Below are positions 7,974 to 17,583 of a DNA stretch of 64,000 nt, piece after piece. Positions within the stretch are counted from its first letter, which is position 1; each line of letters begins with the position of its first letter. The DNA is taken from the NCBI RefSeq assembly GCF_001748285.1, contig NZ_BDGT01000005.1, positions 62,001 to 126,000 on the forward strand. Direction: 5' to 3'. A program made the position numbers and the translations under genes. The notes under the pieces are model-generated. The model was given only the letters and a program-made list of their open reading frames with translations, had not been told where the DNA came from and made no database searches. The DNA comes from Thermogemmatispora onikobensis. GTDB lineage: Bacteria; Chloroflexota; Ktedonobacteria; Ktedonobacterales; Ktedonobacteraceae.

Positions 7974-8567
7974 GTGTCTTCTTCTCCTCCTCCTCTTGAA
8001 GAGACCTTATTGCCTCTGGCCGAAGCCCTGGAAGCGCTCGGTATCCGCTATGTGATAGGCGGCTCTGTCGCCAGCTCGCTGTATGGCGAACCACGCCAGA
8101 CAGCCGACCTGGACGTAGTCATTGAGCTGCTCGACCCCCAGCAGCTCAAAGCCCTCGTCCAGAAAGTCGCTCCTTGCTACTATATTGACGAAGATGCTTT
8201 TCGGCAGGCGTTTCACTATAAAAGAAGCTTAAGCATTATATCGCTCAAAACATACACCAAAGTTGACATCTTCTTTCCCAAGCCGCGCGCCCTTGACCGC
8301 GACGCCTTCGCCCTGGCTCGCTATCGGCCCCTGGAGCAGGGGGGAGAGCGTCTTTTCCCTATCGCCCCGCCCGAGGTCATCGTCCTGCAAAAGCTAGAGT
8401 GGTATGTCCTGGGAGGGCGTAGTTCCGCCAGGCAGTGGAATGACATACTCGGAATCCTGCGGGTGCAGGGGTCTCAGCTAGACCTGGCCTACCTGCGAGC
8501 GCAGGCCATCGCCCTTCAGGTGAGAGACCTGCTAGAGCAGGCCCTGCAAGAGGCCGGTCTCCGCTAG
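7974..8567 (+). CDS. Nucleotidyltransferase-fold protein (AbiEii/MNT-like)
   Basis: A 197-residue protein with the polymerase-beta nucleotidyltransferase signature GGSVASSLYG and, 14 residues later, DLDVVIE supplying the metal-binding aspartates. The family transfers nucleotides to small molecules, proteins or tRNA; members occur alone or as toxins in type IV toxin-antitoxin and abortive-infection systems. Translation starts at GTG 7974 with AAGGAG seven bases upstream. The gene directly follows its degenerate homologue. No separate antitoxin-type regulator is visible, so a toxin role is unproven. Confidence 0.72.
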   Translation: MSSSPPPLEETLLPLAEALEALGIRYVIGGSVASSLYGEPRQTADLDVVIELLDPQQLKALVQKVAPCYYIDEDAFRQAFHYKRSLSIISLKTYTKVDIFFPKPRALDRDAFALARYRPLEQGGERLFPIAPPEVIVLQKLEWYVLGGRSSARQWNDILGILRVQGSQLDLAYLRAQAIALQVRDLLEQALQEAGLR

Positions 8568-8607
8568 TCCGGGCAAGCGAGCGGCATACTGGCCTGCCCA
8601 TTCCCAA

Positions 8608-8640
8608 AAAGAGAGCGAGCCGGCATCTGCCAGCTCGCTC
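8608..8640 (-). terminator. Intrinsic terminator (leftward)
   Basis: Hairpin with outer stem GAGCGAGC/GCTCGCTC and inner stem GGCA/TGCC. Read on the minus strand it is followed by CTCTTTTTGGG. It lies between convergent genes and ends the methyltransferase transcript; the stem alone may slow rightward transcription too. Confidence 0.7.
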
Positions 8641-8671
8641 CTCGCAGCCAGCGAGAGGCTGGCGGCGCGGC

Positions 8672-9460
8672 TCAGGCCCGGGCAATCACATAGCGGAACA
8701 GATTGCGCTGGCGATAGCCGCCGCTATTGGTGCGATACGGCTCCAGGGAAGCAAGGACTGCCGCCTTAACCTTCTCCTCGCCGGCATGGCGGATGGCCAC
8801 GACCAACGGGCCAGCCGAACTAATGGCGCGCCAGGCCGTTTCAGCGTCGGGATACTCGAAAGGACAGGCCACCTCGCCGCTCTCCTGGGGCGTCAGGCCG
8901 GCCTGGCTCATCAGGGCCTCAACCTTGCCCGGTTCCGAGAGCGCGAAGGGGCCAGCCGCCTCCGAGCCGGGTGGAGGTGGCGGCAGCAAAGCAGCCACCG
9001 CGGCCAGCGTCGCCGCATGCTCGCAATCGCGGGCCTGGCCCCAGACAACCATCGCCACCAGCCCGCCGGGGCGCGTCACCCGGCGCGCCTCCTGCAGCGC
9101 ATGCACCGGATTAGCGGCATACTGGAAGGCATTGAAGCCCGTCACCGCATCAAAGCTCCCCTCGGCGTACGGCAGCTCCTCCATCTCGCCGACGCGGAAA
9201 TCGCCAGCGGGCAGACGTGAGCGGGCAATTGCGATCAGCGCGCTGGAAGCATCCAGGCCCCAGACCTGAGCGCCGCGCTCAGCCGCCAGGATGGCAGCCA
9301 GCCCCGCGCCGCAGCCCACATCGAGCAAGCGCGTCCCCTTCCCCACCTGCAAGCGACTGAGCACCTCCTCATAGGCCGGCAGCAGCACCCGCTCTTGAAG
9401 CTCCGCCCAATCCTGAGCACGTGCCCCCCAAATCTCTCCCTGCTGTTGAGCGCTGCCCAT
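8672..9460 (-). CDS. Class I SAM-dependent methyltransferase
   Basis: A 262-residue Rossmann-fold methyltransferase of the Methyltransf_11/UbiE-like type. Motif I is LLDVGCGAGLAAILAA (about residues 44-60), followed by the acidic end of strand 2 (VWGLDAS), motif II/III GSFDAVTGFNAFQY, and post-motif RVTRPGGLVAMVVWG. The substrate cannot be told from sequence. AAGGAGGGTG precedes ATG 9460, and a clear intrinsic terminator follows the gene. Confidence 0.82.
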   Translation of the reverse strand: MGSAQQQGEIWGARAQDWAELQERVLLPAYEEVLSRLQVGKGTRLLDVGCGAGLAAILAAERGAQVWGLDASSALIAIARSRLPAGDFRVGEMEELPYAEGSFDAVTGFNAFQYAANPVHALQEARRVTRPGGLVAMVVWGQARDCEHAATLAAVAALLPPPPPGSEAAGPFALSEPGKVEALMSQAGLTPQESGEVACPFEYPDAETAWRAISSAGPLVVAIRHAGEEKVKAAVLASLEPYRTNSGGYRQRNLFRYVIARA

Positions 9461-9505
9461 CGTCTCGACACCCTCCTTTCTGCTTCTCAGTCTACAAAAG
9501 TCCCC

Positions 9506-9844
9506 TTAGCGACTGCGGAAAAGCGCATCGACGGTCCGATTGAGATCGACCTGCGCGGCCTCAGCGACCACAGCCCGCCGTCCATTATCGACCACCAGGG
9601 TCAGATTGCCGCCGCAATAAAGCCAGCCATTTTGCGGAGACCAGCCGCTTCCCATCAGAGCGGGCAACGCGGGCGCCAGACTATTGAAGAGCTGAGTAAT
9701 AGCTGCGCTGACCTGAGCCAGGCTCTTGAGCGTTTCGGGAGTCAGCTCGGTCCTGGACCGGCTTGCAAGCAACTGCCCATCGGGAGCGAAATCGAAGGCC
9801 ACAATCGCCCCCTCGACCGCCAGCACCGTATCGAGCGCCTCCAT
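9506..9844 (-). CDS. DUF2173-family protein
   Basis: A 112-residue protein resembling DUF2173: it opens with MEALDTVLAVEGAIVAFDFAPDGQLL and has the central helix and the CGGNLTLVVDNGRRAVVAE strand pair. Roadblock-like small alpha/beta proteins of this type have no known catalytic role. AAAGGAGGT upstream of ATG 9844 fixes the start; the longer open frame upstream is not coding-like. It sits 45 bp upstream of the methyltransferase on the same strand and may share its transcript. Confidence 0.65.
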   Translation of the reverse strand: MEALDTVLAVEGAIVAFDFAPDGQLLASRSRTELTPETLKSLAQVSAAITQLFNSLAPALPALMGSGWSPQNGWLYCGGNLTLVVDNGRRAVVAEAAQVDLNRTVDALFRSR

Positions 9845-10082
9845 CAGCAAGACCTCCTTTCGCGAAGCGAACATAGTGCCAGGAGTGGTATCAACAACGA
9901 GTCTAGCCGGAGAGCGCAGTCCTGCCATCGTGGAAAGCACGGAACCAGAGACACGGCCACTACGGAAGCGCCCAGAGGTACCCGCAGCCAGTGTCGCGCC
10001 AGGATCAGTGATTTCAGGGAGAAGAAGGAAAGAGAGCAAGCAAGCTGGAGAGGAGGCGAGCGATCCAGAGGGGCTCAACGAA

Positions 10083-13000
10083 TCAACTGGGCTGGGAGAG
10101 CGGCGGCTGCTGCTGCAAGACCCAGGTAGCGATCTGGGTCCGCGAGCTAAAGCCCAGCCTGGCGAGAATATGGCTCACATGGCTCTCGACCGTGCGCTCA
10201 CTGAGCACCAGCTCAGAGGCAATCTCGCGGTTAGACTTGCCCGCAGCCACCTTGAGGGCAATCTCCCACTCGCGCGGCGTCAGCGTTGCTGGTCCTGCTC
10301 CCTGGTGGGAGGGCTGCCAGCGCCTGAGCACCGACGACAGCGGCAACATCGCAGCGGCGCGCTGGAGAAACCGCTGGCGCAGGGGCGGCTCTGTGATACT
10401 GCGCGCCAGCGTCGCAATGAGGCGCGCGGCCTCGCGGCAGCTCTGCCGTGCCTGCTCCTGGCTGCGCAGGCGCAGCCAGACCTGGGCCTGCAGGCGATAA
10501 ATTTCCCAGAGAATGGGCAGCTCATAGCTGGCGCAGGCACTCTCGCGGGCGCTGGCCAGCGTCTCGGCGGCGGCCTCGGGCTGATCAAGAGCCAGCAGGG
10601 CCTGAGCGCGCAGCCGGAGCAGCCAGGGACTGGGCAAGGCCGTCGCCTGCCCCTGCTCAGAGACGGGCGGTGTCGGCGAAGCCGTCAGCAGCTCATCGCA
10701 GCGGCTCAGAGCCTCGGCAGGCCGGCCCCGGGCCAGCGCCAGCTCAGCCGCGACCCAGGCCAGGCGGCGCTCGACCAGTGTGCGAGGTGGCCTCTCCGCC
10801 GGCAGCAAAGCGCTCAGCCGCGCCTCGGCCTCGCGAAACTGGCGCAGCAAGAGGTAGGCCAGAGACTGGCAGACAGTAAGATGGCCCAGCCACCAACTTG
10901 AACCCAGCTTCTGAGCCAGCGGCAGAGCGGTCTCCAGCTCGCGCAAGGCCTCCTCTGGCGCCAGCATCAGCACAAACAAGCGCGCCAGATGATGGCGGGC
11001 GGCCACCTGCCATTGTTGGTGATCGATGGCGCTCGCCAGCAGCAAGGCGCGCTGCAAATGCGCCTGCGCCTGCCCAAAGCGCCCATAGGAGAGCAACACC
11101 AGCCCAAAGCAATGCTCGGCCAGCACCTCCCCGGCGGGCCAATCCAAACGCTGAGCCAGCTCCAGCGCCTCGCGCGCCTCACCCTCGCAGACCGCCGGTG
11201 GCCAGGCCCAGATTGTCACTGCCTCATTCAAGCCGCGGCTCGTCAACGTACTGCGGATTGCCAGACTGGAGACCAGTCCCTGATACTCCTGCAGAGCGCG
11301 GAAGAGCGCAATCGCCTGCCCATAGTGCTCCACCGCTGCCAGAGGCTCCCCGGCGATCGCACTGGCCACGCCGAGCAAGTCGCGCGTCTGAGCCATACCG
11401 GGTCGATCCTGTCGATCCTCAAAAATCGTCAGCGCCTGACGATGAGCCTGCAGGCCCGCCTCCGGCTGTCCCACATTGACCAACCAGTTGCCCAGACGGT
11501 TCAGACTATGGGCGTACAGCAGCGGCTCCCCAAGGCGCTCCGCCTGGACCCGCGCCCGCTCAAAGAAGAGACCCGCCTGCTCATAAGCGCGCTCTGACCA
11601 GAGCAGACCCAGATCAATCAAGCACTGCCAGACCAATCGCTCATCGCCCTCCGCCTGAGCCAGTTGCAGCGCCTGTTCATAATCGCTGCGGGCCTGAGCG
11701 AAATCGCCCACCAGAGCGCAAGCCGTCCCCCGCCCATGCCAGAGGCGCGCCGGCGCTGGCTGGCCCAGATGGGCCGCCGCCTCCAGCGCGCGAGAGAAGT
11801 GCAGGAGAGCCGCGCGCGGCGTCTGCAGGGCCAGAGCGCGCTCGCCGGCCCGCCGTGCATAATCCAGGGCCTTCTCCCACAGTCCAGCCTCATAGCAATG
11901 CAGGGCCAGATCGTTCAAACGCTGCTCCAGCCTTGCCGGCTCCAGGCGCTCGAGCGCCTCGGCCAGCGCGCGATGGAAAAGCTGGCACTCCCGCACCAAC
12001 ATATCGGCGTAGATCGCTTGGCGGATCAACTCATGGCGAAAAGCGATGTGCTCGGCGGAGACCTCAACCACCAGCTGCGCCCTGATCAGCTCCTTGAGCA
12101 GCGTCAGCAGTTGCAACTCAGCGAGGCCCATCACCTGCTGCAGCAGCGACAGATCAAAGCGTCGCCCGGCCACCGCCGCCAGCAGCAGCAACTGCCGTGC
12201 CTCAGCACTCAGCAGCGGCAGACGCTGCTGCACGGCCTCACGAATGCTGCGCGGAATCAGGCTGCGCTCCGCTCGCCAGGCGCCGACGGACGGTAATGAG
12301 AGCGGCGCCTGATAGCGCCAACCCGTTGCCGTCGGGACTAGCCTGCCGCTCATGAGCAGCGACTTGAGCAGCTCCTCAACCAGAAAGGGATTGCCCTCGC
12401 TCAGTGTGAAGAGGGAATCCAATAGTCCGGGGGGCAACAGAGCAGCCGAAGAAGAAGGCGCAGCTACAGATGCAGACAAAGGCCGCTGTGCAGCAAGGAT
12501 GGCCGTTAGCATCTGGCCAACTTCGTCGCGGCTCAGCAGGGGCAGGCTCAACTCTATCGCCAAGCGCTCACGGTCGAGCTGAGCCAGAAAGCGAGCCAGA
12601 GGCTGCTGCTGCTCTTCGCTGCGGCAGGTCAACAGCAGCAGGAAGGGCTGATCGCTCAACCGACGTGCCAGATAGAGGAGCAGCTCAAGACTCGTCTCAT
12701 CGCTCCAGTGCAGATCTTCGATGACGAGCAGCAAGGGCTGCAGGCTGGCCATGTGCAGAAACGTGCGGGTGAAGGACCAGAAGAGACGGCGCCGCCTCAG
12801 CTCGGGCGACAGGGACCATTCCGCCGTCGTGGTCGATGGTGAGGACGTGGGAACGCTGGAAGAGGCCGTCAGCCCCGCCAGCCGGCTCAGCTCGGGCAAC
12901 AAGAGGCTCAGCTCCCCGGCTGTCGGCTCAAGCAGGCGGGCAGCGGCAGGGGCAGGCCACTGCAGCAGGAGCGTTTGCAGCACATCGAGGAAAGGCCCAT

Positions 13001-13247
13001 AGGGCAGAGAGCGCGTCGACTCGAAGCACTCGCCTTGGAGGACCAGCAGTCCGTGCTGCTCAGCGCAACGGCGCATCTCCGCCACCAGGCGCGATTTTCC
13101 CACACCTGCCTCGCCCACGAGTAGGATCACCTGCCCGCGCGACTCCTCCAGACGCTCAATGCACTCCTGCAAGCTTGAGAGAAGGCCCGCGCGCCCGACC
13201 AGAACAGGGCAGAGAACTGACTGCTGTTGGAAAGAAGGAGGAACCAT
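10083..13247 (-). CDS. Large ATPase-TPR transcriptional regulator (LuxR family)
   Basis: A 1054-residue STAND-type regulator in three parts. An N-terminal AAA_16-like NTPase carries Walker A GEAGVGKSRL (about residue 45) and Walker B LLLVIEDLHWSD (about 175). A long helical TPR-like region spans about 350-960. A C-terminal LuxR/GerE helix-turn-helix has LTPREWEIALKVAAGKSNREIA and SERTVESHVSHILARLGFSS. Such proteins activate transcription after ligand-triggered oligomerisation. ATG 13247 begins just before the NTPase domain; the open frame extends further upstream without protein-like composition. Neither target genes nor inducer can be inferred from the neighbours. Confidence 0.85.
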   Translation of the reverse strand: MVPPSFQQQSVLCPVLVGRAGLLSSLQECIERLEESRGQVILLVGEAGVGKSRLVAEMRRCAEQHGLLVLQGECFESTRSLPYGPFLDVLQTLLLQWPAPAAARLLEPTAGELSLLLPELSRLAGLTASSSVPTSSPSTTTAEWSLSPELRRRRLFWSFTRTFLHMASLQPLLLVIEDLHWSDETSLELLLYLARRLSDQPFLLLLTCRSEEQQQPLARFLAQLDRERLAIELSLPLLSRDEVGQMLTAILAAQRPLSASVAAPSSSAALLPPGLLDSLFTLSEGNPFLVEELLKSLLMSGRLVPTATGWRYQAPLSLPSVGAWRAERSLIPRSIREAVQQRLPLLSAEARQLLLLAAVAGRRFDLSLLQQVMGLAELQLLTLLKELIRAQLVVEVSAEHIAFRHELIRQAIYADMLVRECQLFHRALAEALERLEPARLEQRLNDLALHCYEAGLWEKALDYARRAGERALALQTPRAALLHFSRALEAAAHLGQPAPARLWHGRGTACALVGDFAQARSDYEQALQLAQAEGDERLVWQCLIDLGLLWSERAYEQAGLFFERARVQAERLGEPLLYAHSLNRLGNWLVNVGQPEAGLQAHRQALTIFEDRQDRPGMAQTRDLLGVASAIAGEPLAAVEHYGQAIALFRALQEYQGLVSSLAIRSTLTSRGLNEAVTIWAWPPAVCEGEAREALELAQRLDWPAGEVLAEHCFGLVLLSYGRFGQAQAHLQRALLLASAIDHQQWQVAARHHLARLFVLMLAPEEALRELETALPLAQKLGSSWWLGHLTVCQSLAYLLLRQFREAEARLSALLPAERPPRTLVERRLAWVAAELALARGRPAEALSRCDELLTASPTPPVSEQGQATALPSPWLLRLRAQALLALDQPEAAAETLASARESACASYELPILWEIYRLQAQVWLRLRSQEQARQSCREAARLIATLARSITEPPLRQRFLQRAAAMLPLSSVLRRWQPSHQGAGPATLTPREWEIALKVAAGKSNREIASELVLSERTVESHVSHILARLGFSSRTQIATWVLQQQPPLSQPS

Positions 13248-13473
13248 CGTCTGGCCCTTCCGCATCCTGCTCTTTGCCTGGTAGGCTGTACTCGCTTCAC
13301 CTGCCAGAGAAAGAATACGCCGGCCTCGCTGCCTCCCCCTCAACGGGCGCAGCGAGAGGGAACCCAGACCGCAGGAGGAGCGGGCAGGGCAGAGTGTTGT
13401 AAGCAAGCAAACCTGTATACTTGCTGGCTCCGCTGACCTGTCCACTCCCGTCCGGCTCTGCGTCAGCTTCAGC

Positions 13474-15171
13474 TCAAGCCGAAGCACGCGGCTGAGGCGG
13501 GCGCGTAATGGCCCCCTCCGAAGCCGACGAAACCAGCGCCGCGTACTTGGCAAAGACCCCGCTCGTATAGTGCGGCGTCGGCGGCTGCCAGCTTGCCAGA
13601 CGGGCCGCCAGCTCCTCATCCGACAGCTCCACACTCACCGTGCGCTTCTCGATATCGATCACAATCGTATCGCCATCGCGCAAGGCCGCCAGCGGGCCGC
13701 CAACCGCCGCCTCGGGAGCGATATGGCCGACCATCAGCCCGCGCGTCGCCCCACTGAAGCGGCCATCCGTCAACAGGGCCACCGTCTCCCCCAGGCCCTC
13801 GCCCACGATAGCGCTCGTCACCCCCAACATCTCGCGCATCCCCGGACCGCCGCGCGGTCCCTCATAGCGGATCACCACCACATCGCCCGGCTGAATCTGG
13901 CGCCCGATCACCGCCTGCATCGCATCCTCCTCGCGATCAAAGACGCGAGCCGGGCCGCGATGATAGAGGCGCTCATGGCCGGCGATCTTCACCACGCAGC
14001 CCTCCGGCGCCAGGTTCCCCTTGAGAATCACCAGGCCCCCATTCGGCTTAATCGGATTCTCCACCGTGCGCACCACATCCTGGCCGGGGGCCTCCTGAGC
14101 CTGAGCCGCCTCCTCGCCGATCGTACGGCCTGTCGGCGTCAACTGATCGCCATGCATCAGGCCCGCCTCGATCAGGCGCTTCGCCAGCAGCGGCGTCCCG
14201 CCGGCGCGATCCAGATCCAGCGCCACATAGCGCCCGCCCGGCTTCAGGCTGGCGATCAGCGGCGTACGGCGGCTAATCTCATCGAAATTATCGATCGTCA
14301 GCGGAATACCGGCCTCGCGCGCCAGCGCCAGCAAATGCAGCACAGCATTGGTTGACCCGCCCGAGGCCGCCACGCCGGCGATGGCATTCTCGAACGACTG
14401 GCGCGTCAAAATATCGCGTGGCGTCAGACCGCGATGGAGCATCTCCACCACCAGGCGTCCGCAGCGCTCGGCCACCTCATCCTTGCGTGGATCGGTGGCC
14501 CCCACGCTGGCCGTCCCCAGCGGAGAAAGGCCCAAGAATTCCAGAGCCATCGCCATCGTATTGGCCGTATACTGGCCGCCGCAGGCTCCCGGGCCGGGAC
14601 AGGCCACATTCTCCAGCTCACGCAGATCCGACTCGCTCATCCGTCCGGCGGCGGTCGCCCCGATAGCCTCGAAGACATCCAGGATCGTCACATCCTGGCC
14701 GCGGAACCTGCCGGGAGCGATCGAACCGCCGTAGAGCACCAGGCTGGGCACATTCAAGCGGATCAGCGCCATCGCCGTCCCGGGCAGCGTCTTATCGCAG
14801 GCCGCCAGTGCGATCACCGCATCAAACATCTGGCCCTGACTGACCAGCTCGATCGAATCGGCGATCACCTCGCGGCTAATCAGCGAGGCCTTCATGCCCT
14901 CGGTGCCCATTGAAATACCGTCGCTGACCGCGATCGTATTGAACTCCATCGGTGTTCCGCCGGCGGCGCGGATACCAGCCTTGACCCGCTCGGCCAGGCG
15001 GCGCAGATGGAAATTGCAGGGCATGGTCTCGATCCACGTATTGGCGACGCCGATCAAGGGCCGCTGCAGATCCTCATCGCGGAAACCGATAGCCTTCAGC
15101 ATGGCGCGAGCCGCGGCCCGCTCGCGCCCATCGATCAGCACTCGACTGCGGTGCCGGGGATCAAAAGCCAT
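13474..15171 (-). CDS. ilvD: Dihydroxy-acid dehydratase
   Basis: Catalyses dehydration of 2,3-dihydroxy-3-methylbutanoate and its pentanoate homologue, the third common step of valine, leucine and isoleucine synthesis. The 565-residue product has the family motifs AACDKTLPG and [17 protein letters not shown], which provide the Fe-S cluster cysteines. It also has [13 protein letters not shown] and the C-terminal [28 protein letters not shown] precedes ATG 15171; upstream in-frame sequence is not part of the conserved protein. A decayed partial paralogue of its 3' end lies near 6.8-7.0 kb. No other branched-chain genes are adjacent. Confidence 0.95.
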   Translation of the reverse strand: MAFDPRHRSRVLIDGRERAAARAMLKAIGFRDEDLQRPLIGVANTWIETMPCNFHLRRLAERVKAGIRAAGGTPMEFNTIAVSDGISMGTEGMKASLISREVIADSIELVSQGQMFDAVIALAACDKTLPGTAMALIRLNVPSLVLYGGSIAPGRFRGQDVTILDVFEAIGATAAGRMSESDLRELENVACPGPGACGGQYTANTMAMALEFLGLSPLGTASVGATDPRKDEVAERCGRLVVEMLHRGLTPRDILTRQSFENAIAGVAASGGSTNAVLHLLALAREAGIPLTIDNFDEISRRTPLIASLKPGGRYVALDLDRAGGTPLLAKRLIEAGLMHGDQLTPTGRTIGEEAAQAQEAPGQDVVRTVENPIKPNGGLVILKGNLAPEGCVVKIAGHERLYHRGPARVFDREEDAMQAVIGRQIQPGDVVVIRYEGPRGGPGMREMLGVTSAIVGEGLGETVALLTDGRFSGATRGLMVGHIAPEAAVGGPLAALRDGDTIVIDIEKRTVSVELSDEELAARLASWQPPTPHYTSGVFAKYAALVSSASEGAITRPPQPRASA

Positions 15172-15290
15172 AAGAACAGCCTCCCTTAGAGTACTGCCTG
15201 TATTATACTCCTGACGCAGCCCCTGGCTCAACGCACGAGCGCGCAACGTTGCGCCGGCGCTCCCGGCCTGGCCTCGCTCCAGTGAGCGGG

Positions 15291-16559
15291 CTAGACCATC
15301 CAGTGCCCCGTCAAAAACTGCAGCAAGGCGAAACTCAAGAGGGCCGTTGCGCAGACCGGATAGCAGCCGAGCAGTGCGCGCAAGCGAGGCCAGCCCTCGC
15401 CCTCCAACAGCAGCCCCAGCACCACAAAAGCCGGTGTTGCCTCCAGCAGATAGCGCGGAAAGGCATTCAAGGCGTCCCCGTCGCGCATCGGCCAGAGCAG
15501 CGCGAAGAGGCCAAAAAGCAGAGCGTAAAGCGCATAGCCGCGCAGCGCCGGTGGAAAGCGCCAGGGGCCAACCCAGGCCAGGGCCACCAGCACCAGCATG
15601 AAGAGCACACAAACCAGATCAAACGCCTCATGCAGGGTCGTAAAAGAGACCAGAGGACCCTTCAGCAGCAGGACAGCCGTGTGGAGAACGCTCAGCCCCG
15701 GTAGATCCAGATAACGATTCCAACGGACCTGCGCGTGTGAGAAGGCCAGAGGATCATCGAAGCGCAGCAGGCAATAGAGGGCAAAAAGGGCCGTGCCCAG
15801 GGGGATCAGGCCGGCGGCCAGCGCGCTCGGACCCAGACGGCGCAGGCGCCAACCGCGGCGGCGGCCATACTCAGAGACGAAGAGCACGATCAGTAACAGG
15901 CCAGAGGGGCGTGTCAGCGCGGCCAACAAGCCGCAGAGGCCGGCCAGCCACCAGCGCTGGTGGCGCAGGCAATAGAAGCAGAGCAAAGACAACAACAGAA
16001 AGAGCGACTCAGGATAAGCGGCGGCCAGGAAAAAGGCACTTGGAAAGAGCACCAGACAGAGCAGCGTCCTGCGAGCCAGGGCCGCCGAAAAATCCTCTGT
16101 CAGCAAACGATAGAGGACAGCCAGCAGCGCCAGGTCAGCCAGATTAGCGATCAGCAGGCCGGCCACATGGGTGCTTCCGAGCGTCGCCAGCGAGCCGAAC
16201 TGCTCTAACAAAGGGAAGAGCGGAAAAAAGGCCGTTTGCCACCACTGCACATAGCCTGAGCGAGCGATGGACGCATAATGAGCAGCATCCCAATGCTGCC
16301 AGCTATGCACCAGGCTACTGGGTGGCAGCGCCTGCGCGCTGAAGTCTGGCAGCGTGAAGAGCGGAGCCAGGTAGGTCAGTGTGACAAAAAGAGCGTGACT
16401 CAGCAGATAGGCGGGCAGCGCCTCGCGCAAGGCCGTCAGCCAGGACTGCAACGCCGTTGCGCGGCCCGGTGTCATGGCCGACAGCGCTCGCACCGGTGAG
16501 GGCGAGGGCGCAGCTACCCTGGTCGCAGAAGATTGGTCTGAGGAAGAAGACTCGCCCAT
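15291..16559 (-). CDS. PIG-V-like membrane mannosyltransferase
   Basis: A 422-residue integral membrane glycosyltransferase of GT-C type. It has at least eight hydrophobic helices and, after the first, [19 protein letters not shown], which resembles the HWDxxHY loop of PIG-V/GPI-mannosyltransferase-II-like proteins; the aspartate there is the likely catalytic residue. It probably transfers a sugar from a polyprenyl-phosphate donor to a lipid or protein outside the membrane; the actual acceptor is unknown. GGAGGAAC before ATG 16559 marks the start, and the longer upstream frame lacks coding character. It diverges from the injection-system operon. Confidence 0.72.
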   Translation of the reverse strand: MGESSSSDQSSATRVAAPSPSPVRALSAMTPGRATALQSWLTALREALPAYLLSHALFVTLTYLAPLFTLPDFSAQALPPSSLVHSWQHWDAAHYASIARSGYVQWWQTAFFPLFPLLEQFGSLATLGSTHVAGLLIANLADLALLAVLYRLLTEDFSAALARRTLLCLVLFPSAFFLAAAYPESLFLLLSLLCFYCLRHQRWWLAGLCGLLAALTRPSGLLLIVLFVSEYGRRRGWRLRRLGPSALAAGLIPLGTALFALYCLLRFDDPLAFSHAQVRWNRYLDLPGLSVLHTAVLLLKGPLVSFTTLHEAFDLVCVLFMLVLVALAWVGPWRFPPALRGYALYALLFGLFALLWPMRDGDALNAFPRYLLEATPAFVVLGLLLEGEGWPRLRALLGCYPVCATALLSFALLQFLTGHWMV

Positions 16560-16932
16560 ACCGTTCCTCCGGGAGCGAATGAACTGCTCACGAACGAATA
16601 TTGACAACAGGTAGAAACGAATCCAGGCAAGCGGCATAACAGGGGGTAGGTAGGGCTGCCTCTCCAGGCTGAGGCAGCCGGTGGGCATGCTGAAGAAAGA
16701 AAGCGCAGATTTTCCCCTCTTCGCTCATAGAGTTCCAGACAGCCTCGTAACAGAGCGCAAATAGAGCGAAAAAAGAGCGCCCTATGCTACTGTTAAGTAA
16801 GCCCATAGTGGCAAACTGGACCGAGCACACAGGCCCACGCCGGGAAGAGGAGAGAAGGCAGCAGCACGAGAGGGCGGAGAAGGCTGGGAGCACATGAGCC
16901 GCGACGAGCTGGCGGAGCGTCGGGAGAACAAG
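16560..16932. other. Divergent spacer before the injection-system operon
   Basis: A 373-bp region between a leftward glycosyltransferase and the first rightward eCIS gene; it should contain the eCIS operon promoter. I see no convincing -35/-10 pair. It carries one strong stem-loop (16654-16679) and no supportable gene. Confidence 0.45.
16654..16679. promoter_or_regulatory. Perfect 9-bp stem-loop
   Basis: GGCTGCCTC and GAGGCAGCC pair perfectly around an 8-nt loop, about 95 bp upstream of the leftward glycosyltransferase start. Neither side carries a T-run, so it is more likely a 5' leader structure or insulating hairpin than a complete terminator. Confidence 0.4.
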
Positions 16933-17559
16933 ATGCACAGTGCCTGGAGCATGACGGCAGTCACCTTCATTCTCAAGGGTCTCCTGGAGAACGCCCTGAT
17001 TGGCCAGGCCGGGCAGGCTGGCCTGGGCGAAGTGCTGATCACTGCCCTGCCGCCGGATCGCATCGTCCTGGGAGCGGAGGAGCGACCTCAGCTCAACCTC
17101 TATCTCTATCGCCTGACTCCTGACTCAAGCTGGCGACAAAACCCAGCGGGGGAAAGAGCTGGTGCTGGCTCTGAGAGCGTGCAGGCTGACAGACAGCCCC
17201 TGGCCCTGAAGCTCCACTACCTGCTCAGCGCCTACGGTGAGCGTGACGGGCAGGCCGAGCTGCTCCTTGGCCTGGCCATCGACTGCCTGCAACAAGCCGC
17301 CCTCCTTGCCGGCGAACGGCTTCAGAGTTTGTTGCAGGCTTTAAGCCTGGACGGTACAGGGACAGCGCAGACAGGCGTCCTGACGCGCCTGGCGAGTGCG
17401 GCGCCGCTCCGGGCCTTGCGCATTCGACCTGAATTTCTCAGTATGGAAGAGCAGACCCGCCTCTGGAGCGCCTGGCAGGCTCATGCCCGGCTGGCAATGG
17501 CCTATGAAGTCGCAGTTCTGCTGAACGAAGCGCAGCCAGAGCGGCGCGGTCGGGCCTGA
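16933..17559 (+). CDS. eCIS DUF4255 protein (Pvc16-like cap/terminator)
   Basis: First gene of the injection-system operon. The 208-residue product matches DUF4255/Pvc16_N proteins: an N-terminal helix with AVTFILKGLLENAL, then ITALPPDRI and a RPQLNLYLYRLTPDSSWRQN strand region. Family members cap the tail end of contractile injection systems and terminate tube and sheath. ATG 16933 is preferred over ATG 16894 because CGGGAG sits at good spacing and homologues start immediately before the hydrophobic helix. A second, longer DUF4255 gene lies downstream at 25454. Confidence 0.78.
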   Translation: MHSAWSMTAVTFILKGLLENALIGQAGQAGLGEVLITALPPDRIVLGAEERPQLNLYLYRLTPDSSWRQNPAGERAGAGSESVQADRQPLALKLHYLLSAYGERDGQAELLLGLAIDCLQQAALLAGERLQSLLQALSLDGTGTAQTGVLTRLASAAPLRALRIRPEFLSMEEQTRLWSAWQAHARLAMAYEVAVLLNEAQPERRGRA

Positions 17560-17583
17560 ATCTGGCATCACAAGGCAACCCAT

